Of a DNA stretch of 64,000 nucleotides, positions 59,491 through 64,000 are shown piece after piece. The notes beneath the pieces are model-generated. The model saw nothing but the letters and a program-made list of their open reading frames with translations. It ran no database searches and was not told the origin of the DNA. A program made the translations under genes and the position numbers. The DNA comes from an uncultured Eubacteriales bacterium (lineage in GTDB: Bacteria > Bacillota > Clostridia > Oscillospirales > CAG-272), in assembly GCA_934432675.1 (NCBI GenBank), contig CAKRYT010000001.1:62001-126000 (forward strand). Reading direction: 5' to 3'. The first letter of the stretch is position 1. The number at the start of each line of letters is the position of its first letter.

Positions 59491-60216
59491 TCAGGGCTCG
59501 GAGGGGATCCGATAGGGCGTAAAATCCAGTGCATCAGCGGCCGTGAGACAATAGGTAATATCGCCCTCGCGGATCTTGCGTGCACCCGTCACGCCGTGAA
59601 TATGCCCGAAGTAACAGCGTCGCACGCCTTCCCGCGCAAGCGGCTCTGTGAGGGCGGGGCAGACCGCCCCGTTCCAGACGGGCGGGTAGTGGAAAAAGGC
59701 GATGATCTCGCATTCCGGTGTCTCCTCACGGAGCCGCCGTGCGGCGGCGAGGCTCATTTCCAGCCGCAGAGCCTCGCGGGTGAGGATCTTCTGCTGTTCC
59801 GCGTCGCTTTTCCCGGGCGTGTCTCCCCAGAGCCAGCCGCGGGTCCCTGCGAGGATCTTGTCCTCCGCACGACAGGCGTCGTGATAGAGAAAAGTCAGTG
59901 TCGTAAAGCCGTTCTTTGCACAGAATTCCTCCATTTTTTTCATAGACGACCACCAAAAGTCGTGGTTGCCTTTCATGAGGATTTTCTTGCCCGGCAGACG
60001 ATGGAGGAGAGCCAGATCTTCGTGCGCTTCATCCAGCGTGAGTGCCCAGGAGATATCTCCCGGGACGATGACGGTGTCTTCCGGTGTGACGAGGTGCGAC
60101 CAGTTGCGGCAGAGCCGCTCGGTGTAGCCCGCCCAACGGTTGCCGAACACCTCCATGGATTTGTCGATCCCGTCCCCGCAGGACAGGTGCGGATCCGCGA
60201 TTACGTAAAGTGCCAT
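59491..60216 (-). CDS. Calcineurin-like metallophosphoesterase
   Basis: This 241-residue cytoplasmic metal-dependent phosphoesterase has the full calcineurin signature. ADPHLS supplies the first Asp/His, VPGDISWAL the second Asp, MKGNHDFWW the Asn/His, and the later IIAFFHYPPV and GHIHGVTGA give two metal-binding His motifs. The nearest annotated group is the 'YkuE/serine-threonine phosphatase-like' set of Firmicutes without proven substrate. The ATG follows ACGGAGACTGT. The gene stands alone; its neighbour on the left is tig and on the right DUF1540, both in other transcription units. Confidence 0.88.
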   Translation of the reverse strand: MALYVIADPHLSCGDGIDKSMEVFGNRWAGYTERLCRNWSHLVTPEDTVIVPGDISWALTLDEAHEDLALLHRLPGKKILMKGNHDFWWSSMKKMEEFCAKNGFTTLTFLYHDACRAEDKILAGTRGWLWGDTPGKSDAEQQKILTREALRLEMSLAAARRLREETPECEIIAFFHYPPVWNGAVCPALTEPLAREGVRRCYFGHIHGVTGARKIREGDITYCLTAADALDFTPYRIPSEP

Positions 60217-60305
60217 ACAGTCTCCGTGTTCAGGTGTAAAAGGTGCATTTTCCGCGCATACTGTTACGGGTGAAAGCCCGAAATTTTATTTTGCGGAGGC
60301 ATCCC

Positions 60306-60488
60306 ATGAAAGAAGATAACAAGTGCGGTTGCAAACACATCAAAGGCATCGTTTGCAGTGTGGAAAAGTGCGTGTATCATGATACCGCGAACGAATGCAC
60401 GGCACCGGAGATCGCTGTCGGACCTACGTCCGCGTGCTGCTCGTCCGAGACGCTGTGCGTGACTTTCCGTCCCAAAACCGAGGGTTAA
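60306..60488 (+). CDS. DUF1540 cysteine-rich small protein
   Basis: This 60-residue protein has the DUF1540 pattern IVCSVEKCVYHDTANECTAP and TLCVTFRP, with eight or nine cysteines that probably bind metal. The function is unknown; relatives are common in spore-forming and anaerobic Firmicutes. The ATG at 60306 follows TTGCGGAGG, and the upstream in-frame ATG at 60243 has no ribosome site. Its stop overlaps the convergent thrC stop by 4 bases. Confidence 0.88.
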   Translation: MKEDNKCGCKHIKGIVCSVEKCVYHDTANECTAPEIAVGPTSACCSSETLCVTFRPKTEG

Positions 60489-61975
60489 TCGGCAACTGAC
60501 GCAAAGCGCAGGACCGCCGTCGGCATTTCGGGCGCGTCGATCGTTTCCGTAAAGCGCACTTGGCGCGTGGCGATACCGGCGAGCGGTGCGGGGATGGCGA
60601 CCCCTGTCTTCCCGGCGAGCAGGCTCTGTGCCGTGAGCCCGTCGGGGGCCGTCTCGTCGAAGAGGGAACGGTAAACGTCAAAGGCGAATTTATACGGGGA
60701 GGCCGTGGAGGCAACGAGAGTTTTTCTCTTTGCACCATGGTCTCTTTGATATTGTGCGACGGCACCGAGCGCGACGGCGGTATGCGGGTCGGCGAGGTAA
60801 TGCTCGTCCTCCCAGACGTGCCGCAGGGTCGCCCGCGTGCCTTCCTCGTCGGTGCAGTATCCGATAAAGGTTTTTTGGACGGCGGCGAGTTCCGACGGCG
60901 TCAGTTCGTAGCGACCGGTTTCGGCGAGAGAACGCATACAGGAGGCGGTTTTCTCATGTCCGAACAGCAGATAGAGCAGCCGTTCCAGGTTGGAAGAGAT
61001 GAGAATATCCATAGAAGGCGACATCGTGGTGCGGAAGGCGCGGTTCCGGTCATAGACACCGGTCGTAAGGAACTCGGTCAGAACGTTGTTTTCGTTGGAG
61101 GCGCAGATGAGTTTGTCAATCGGGAGCCCCATACGCTTGGCAAGATAGGCGGCAAAAATATTGCCGAAGTTGCCGGTCGGTACGCAGATGTCGATCGGCT
61201 CTCCGAGTTGGATGGCACCGTTTTTTACCATGTCGCAATAGGCTGACACGTAATAGACGATCTGCGGCGCAAGCCTGCCCCAGTTGATTGAGTTCGCGCT
61301 GGACAGAAACACGTGATACGTATCCAACGCCTGCCGCGTGCCTTCGTCGGCAAAGATGCGTTTCACACCGCTCTGTGCATCGTCAAAATTGCCGCGGATT
61401 GCCATGACGGAGACGTTGCCCCCGGTCTGCGTCATCATTTGCAGTTTTTGCACCTGTGAAACGCCGTCCACCGGGTAGAAAACCTGGATTTTGACGCCGG
61501 GGACGTCCCGGTAGCCTTCCAGTGCCGCCTTTCCCGTGTCACCGGAGGTCGCGACGAGGATCAGCGCGGTGCGGGTCTCTCCGGTCTTGGTCAGCGCACG
61601 GGAGAGCAGGCGGGGCATGATCTGCAACGCCATGTCCTTGAACGCGGCGGTCGGACCGTGCCAGAGTTCCAACAGATAGGTACTGTCGTTCAGACGCCGG
61701 ACGGGTGCCGCCCCGCCGGGGAAACGGCTTTCCGAATAGGCGGCCGAGCAGTCCGCCCGCAACTCATCCGTGGAGTAGTCCGTCAGATATTTGCCGAGTA
61801 TGTACGCCGCGCGCGCCGCGTAACTCTTTGTGAGGAGCACTTCGATCTCTGCCAGGGTGAGGACGGGCACGTCCATCGGCATGTACAGCCCCCCGTCGGG
61901 AGACAGTCCTTCTTTGATGGCCTCCGCCGAGGAGACGGTGTGCGTGGAGGGAGTTCTGGTTCCGGTATATAACAT
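60485..61975 (-). CDS. thrC: Threonine synthase
   Basis: This 496-residue PLP enzyme converts O-phosphohomoserine to threonine, the last step of the pathway. The PLP-binding lysine is in WHGPTAAFKDMALQ (residues ~105-118). A long insertion relative to the short archaeal-type enzyme and the motifs SGDTGKAALEG (~155-165) and CVPTGNFGNIFAAYLAKRMG (~260-279, shown exactly 20 residues) mark the E. coli/yeast-type class. The ATG follows AAAGGAAACCGCT. It is downstream of the M19 dipeptidase by 11 bases, so it belongs to the rbgA-rnhB-yraN run. Its stop overlaps the DUF1540 stop on the other strand. Confidence 0.96.
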   Translation of the reverse strand: MLYTGTRTPSTHTVSSAEAIKEGLSPDGGLYMPMDVPVLTLAEIEVLLTKSYAARAAYILGKYLTDYSTDELRADCSAAYSESRFPGGAAPVRRLNDSTYLLELWHGPTAAFKDMALQIMPRLLSRALTKTGETRTALILVATSGDTGKAALEGYRDVPGVKIQVFYPVDGVSQVQKLQMMTQTGGNVSVMAIRGNFDDAQSGVKRIFADEGTRQALDTYHVFLSSANSINWGRLAPQIVYYVSAYCDMVKNGAIQLGEPIDICVPTGNFGNIFAAYLAKRMGLPIDKLICASNENNVLTEFLTTGVYDRNRAFRTTMSPSMDILISSNLERLLYLLFGHEKTASCMRSLAETGRYELTPSELAAVQKTFIGYCTDEEGTRATLRHVWEDEHYLADPHTAVALGAVAQYQRDHGAKRKTLVASTASPYKFAFDVYRSLFDETAPDGLTAQSLLAGKTGVAIPAPLAGIATRQVRFTETIDAPEMPTAVLRFASVAD

Positions 61976-61986
61976 AGCGGTTTCCT

Positions 61987-62877
61987 TTACTTTTGATGGG
62001 GATGGAACAGGTACGCCCCGAGACGGTCGCCGGCGTTCCCGTAAAAGAATCGGTGTGTAAAATCTTCGCCGTATCGTTCTCTTACGGCAGGGAGCAGAAG
62101 ATCGTATAGATCCCGTGCGGAGGCAAAACCGCAGGCGAGACGATCCGTCCCGTCAAAGTCGCCCCCGATGGCGAGCGCATCGCGGAGCCCCAGGGAGATG
62201 CCGTGGTCGATGTGTGCGAAGAGGGCGGAGACATCCGGCATTCCGCCGGTGTGTGACGGGACGAGAGAAAGCCCGATGACACCGCCGGCGGCGACGAGCG
62301 CGCACGCCTCCTCGTCCGTCAGATTGCGCGGGTGCGGTGTAACGGCGAAGAAGTTGGAATGTGTGGCGAGTGGCGGCAGGCCCGCCGCGCGGGAGAGGTC
62401 GATGATGGCGCGCAGGGAAGCGCGTGAGGCGTGCGAAACATCGAGGAGCATTCCTCGCCGTGTCGCCTCCGAGAGAAGATGGCAACCGTCCTCGGTGAGC
62501 CCTGCCTCCGTGTCGTACGCACCGCCGAAACGGTTGACACCGCTCCAAAAGGGGGTCAATATGCGTACCCCGGCAAGTGCCGGATGGGAGAGGCGTGCAG
62601 CAGGATCCCCCGAGAGGATTCTCGCATCCTCTAAGGAAAACACGGTGCGGCAGGGGGCATCCGAGAGTTTTTCCGCCGCATCACGGCGCATGAGAAGCAT
62701 GGCTTGCCACGCCTCCTCGTCCGTGAGTCGTTTGTCGGCCCAAAAGGCAAAACATACGACGGGTGCGTCCCAGGGGAGGAGCGTGGCCCTGTCGATATGG
62801 AGCGCGGGGTCGGAAAAAGGGCGTTCCTCGCGGAACATACGGTAAGGCGTATCGGCGTGTAAAATCCACAGATTCAT
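61987..62877 (-). CDS. Membrane-dipeptidase-like metallopeptidase (family M19)
   Basis: This 296-residue protein resembles M19 renal dipeptidases, which cleave dipeptides including D-amino-acid containing ones and use a binuclear zinc site. The first zinc motif is LHADTPY at the start (usual DGHNDTP), followed by LLDVSHAS, ATHSNF, and GGDFDGTD near the end; these are the standard metal and structural positions. It is shorter than typical (~320-400 residues) and lacks a signal peptide, so it should be intracellular. The conserved bridging Glu region is SLEDARILSG rather than the usual VEG(G). The ATG follows CGGAGGT. Confidence 0.84.
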   Translation of the reverse strand: MNLWILHADTPYRMFREERPFSDPALHIDRATLLPWDAPVVCFAFWADKRLTDEEAWQAMLLMRRDAAEKLSDAPCRTVFSLEDARILSGDPAARLSHPALAGVRILTPFWSGVNRFGGAYDTEAGLTEDGCHLLSEATRRGMLLDVSHASRASLRAIIDLSRAAGLPPLATHSNFFAVTPHPRNLTDEEACALVAAGGVIGLSLVPSHTGGMPDVSALFAHIDHGISLGLRDALAIGGDFDGTDRLACGFASARDLYDLLLPAVRERYGEDFTHRFFYGNAGDRLGAYLFHPHQK

Positions 62878-62908
62878 CAGTCATACCTCCGGCATGACAG
62901 GATATGTG

Positions 62909-63331
62909 TCAGGTACGAAAGGCGTCCTGCAAGTGGCGGACGGCGAGGACCCGCAGGGCATCGCCGGCAGGGTCCAGATAGACCTCCACAATATCAAACT
63001 GTATGGCCTTTCGGGTCGGGTGCGCCGCCGTGTAACGCCTGGCGGCGTTCAGTATATGGCGACGTTTGTCCGACGTGACCGCCGCCATCGGCGTGCCGAA
63101 ACGGCTATCGCCCCCCGGCAGTTGTCGTCTGGTCTTGACCTCGATAAAGCGGCGTGTCTTGCGATCCTCTGCCACGAGATCGAGTTCTTCACGCCCCTCG
63201 TACTGCACGTTGCGCGCACGGATGCGGAAGCCGTTTTGCCTCAGGTAGGCGGCGGCTTGTTCCTCACCGTAGTCACCGGTACGCCGCGCCGGGGCTTTTG
63301 CCACCGCCTTTCGGCGAAACAGTCCGAACAT
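62909..63331 (-). CDS. UPF0102/YraN-family nuclease-fold protein
   Basis: This 140-residue protein of the YraN (UPF0102) family has an endonuclease-like alpha/beta fold related to archaeal Holliday junction resolvases. Landmarks are GDYGEEQAAAYLRQNGF (residues ~20-36), REELDLVAED (~50-59, usual GEIDLIA) and FIEVKTRR (~65-72), the Glu-Asp-Glu-x-Lys arrangement expected of a metal site. The role is unproven. It is next to rnhB, as in most bacteria. Confidence 0.9.
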   Translation of the reverse strand: MFGLFRRKAVAKAPARRTGDYGEEQAAAYLRQNGFRIRARNVQYEGREELDLVAEDRKTRRFIEVKTRRQLPGGDSRFGTPMAAVTSDKRRHILNAARRYTAAHPTRKAIQFDIVEVYLDPAGDALRVLAVRHLQDAFRT

Positions 63332-63332
63332 A

Positions 63333-63932
63333 TCAGGTGTCGAGGAATTTCAGAAAGGTCTTACGGTGGATCGGGCAGGGACCGTACGCGCGCAGGGCGG
63401 CTATATGTTCTGCCGTGCCGTAACCTTTGTGTTTGGCGAATCCGTAGGCAGGGTACTGCTCATCGTCCAGAAGGCAAAGACGGTCCCGCGTGACCTTGGC
63501 GAGTATGCTCGCCGCGGCGACGGACATGGAGAGGAAATCCCCCTTGACGATGGCGCGCGCGGGGATGGGATAGTCACGGATGCAGTTCCCGTCCACGAGG
63601 GCATAGTCCGCCGGCGTTTTCAGGGCGGCAATGGCGCGCCGCATGGCGAGCATCGTGGCATTCAGAATGTTGATCTCGTCGATTTCCTCCGGAGTGGCGA
63701 GCCCGACGGCGAAGTCCTCGGCTCTCTCCATCACGAGATCGTAGAGTTGATCGCGCTTTTTAGGCGACAGTTTTTTGGAGTCGTTGAGTCCCGGTATCTC
63801 CGTCCCGGGGGCGAGCACGCATGCCGCCGCCACCACGGGGCCCGAGAGGGGACCGCGCCCCGCCTCGTCAACACCGCAGATATGCAGATAACCGTTGTCA
63901 CGGGCGGCGAGTTCAAAGGAATAGTCCGGCAT
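63333..63932 (-). CDS. rnhB: Ribonuclease HII
   Basis: This 199-residue enzyme removes ribonucleotides from DNA. The start of the fold, VDEAGRGPLSGPVVAAACVL (residues ~21-40), carries the first metal Asp/Glu pair, and YPIPARAIVKGDFLSMSVAAASILAKVTRD near 130-160 (shown as KGDFLSMSVAAASILAKV) is the second. The ATG at 63932 lies two bases after the rbgA stop. It is followed by yraN, 1 base after its stop. Confidence 0.96.
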   Translation of the reverse strand: MPDYSFELAARDNGYLHICGVDEAGRGPLSGPVVAAACVLAPGTEIPGLNDSKKLSPKKRDQLYDLVMERAEDFAVGLATPEEIDEINILNATMLAMRRAIAALKTPADYALVDGNCIRDYPIPARAIVKGDFLSMSVAAASILAKVTRDRLCLLDDEQYPAYGFAKHKGYGTAEHIAALRAYGPCPIHRKTFLKFLDT

Positions 63933-63934
63933 CG

Positions 63935-64000
63935 TCAGAGCTCTCCTTTCGGTTTTTCAAGGGAGATGCGCCCGATCGTACCGGAGCGGAATTCGTCGAG
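63935..64000 (-). CDS. rbgA: Ribosome biogenesis GTPase RbgA/YlqF, C-terminal end only (cut by window edge)
   Basis: Twenty-one codons and a TGA stop are visible, reading LDEFRSGTIGRISLEKPKGEL. The FRSGxxGRISLE stretch is the typical YlqF/RbgA C-terminus, and rbgA-rnhB-yraN is the normal Firmicutes order. The gene continues beyond the right edge. Confidence 0.8.
   Translation of the reverse strand, partial: LDEFRSGTIGRISLEKPKGEL

Noticed and set aside
1..64000. Prophage, transposon, restriction-modification, toxin-antitoxin or CRISPR defence genes
   Set aside because: No integrase, transposase, capsid, nuclease-methylase pair or repeat-spacer array was seen on either strand; all sizeable coding regions were accounted for by chromosomal-type genes.

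Overview
This is a GC-rich, densely coded 64 kb chromosomal window, most likely from an anaerobic Firmicute of the class Clostridia (probably an uncultured gut Oscillospirales/Christensenellales-type lineage; the exact placement is inference). The case for this is the gene set: an NfnAB-type NADH/ferredoxin:NADP oxidoreductase, YlbF, DUF1292, DUF1540, DUF975 and TSCPD small proteins, a long-form HPF, a Clostridia-like 6S RNA candidate and lipobox lipoproteins. Strong Shine-Dalgarno sequences and near-consensus TTGACA/TATAAT promoters agree with it. Both window edges cut genes: mgtE at the left and the last 21 codons of rbgA/ylqF at the right. I see no phage, insertion sequence, CRISPR array or recognisable defence island.

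Layout. 1-4315: mgtE end, then a WYL regulator overlapping nfnA-nfnB. 4373-8601: acyl-CoA synthetase, HAD phosphatase, MATE exporter and rpmF. 8654-10731: yceD and two unknown membrane proteins. 10858-15652: a cytosolic GH3 (domain-swapped order) plus a GH55-like beta-helix protein, perhaps for beta-glucan oligosaccharides. 15763-21372: an arginine block made of argG-argH and an amino-acid ABC transporter; both units carry ArgR-type operator sequences, and the binding protein appears circularly permuted. 21451-23786: DUF975 protein, SGNH lipoprotein and RluA-type pseudouridine synthase. 24020-36620: one long, tightly packed plus-strand run (unknown protein, miaB, ylbF-like, mutS, mutL, tgt, exported unknown, AraC regulator, dxs). 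36869-38333: hpf, tRNA-Leu(CAA) and a NUDIX hydrolase. 38399-43395: an unknown 844-aa enzyme-like protein with an arabinose/fucose-isomerase-like protein, divergent from an AraC regulator. 43473-49775: a prephenate-dehydratase-like protein, TSCPD protein, phosphohexomutase, lepA, hemW and DUF1292. 49783-50022: candidate 6S RNA. 50319-55745: BspA-type leucine-rich lipoprotein, P-type cation ATPase and an AraC regulator. 55979-59354 (minus): tig-clpP-clpX. 59491-64000: metallophosphoesterase, DUF1540, then minus-strand rbgA(partial)-rnhB-yraN-M19 dipeptidase-thrC.

Most genes are housekeeping: mismatch repair, tRNA modification, proteolysis, isoprenoid precursor synthesis and arginine and threonine synthesis. 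The parts that repay a second look are the permuted substrate-binding protein within a putative arginine regulon, the unknown 844-aa protein with its sugar isomerase and face-to-face promoters, the exported beta-structured protein coupled to tgt and an AraC regulator, and the structured RNA downstream of the DUF1292 gene. All functional calls come from reading the sequence; no database search was run.
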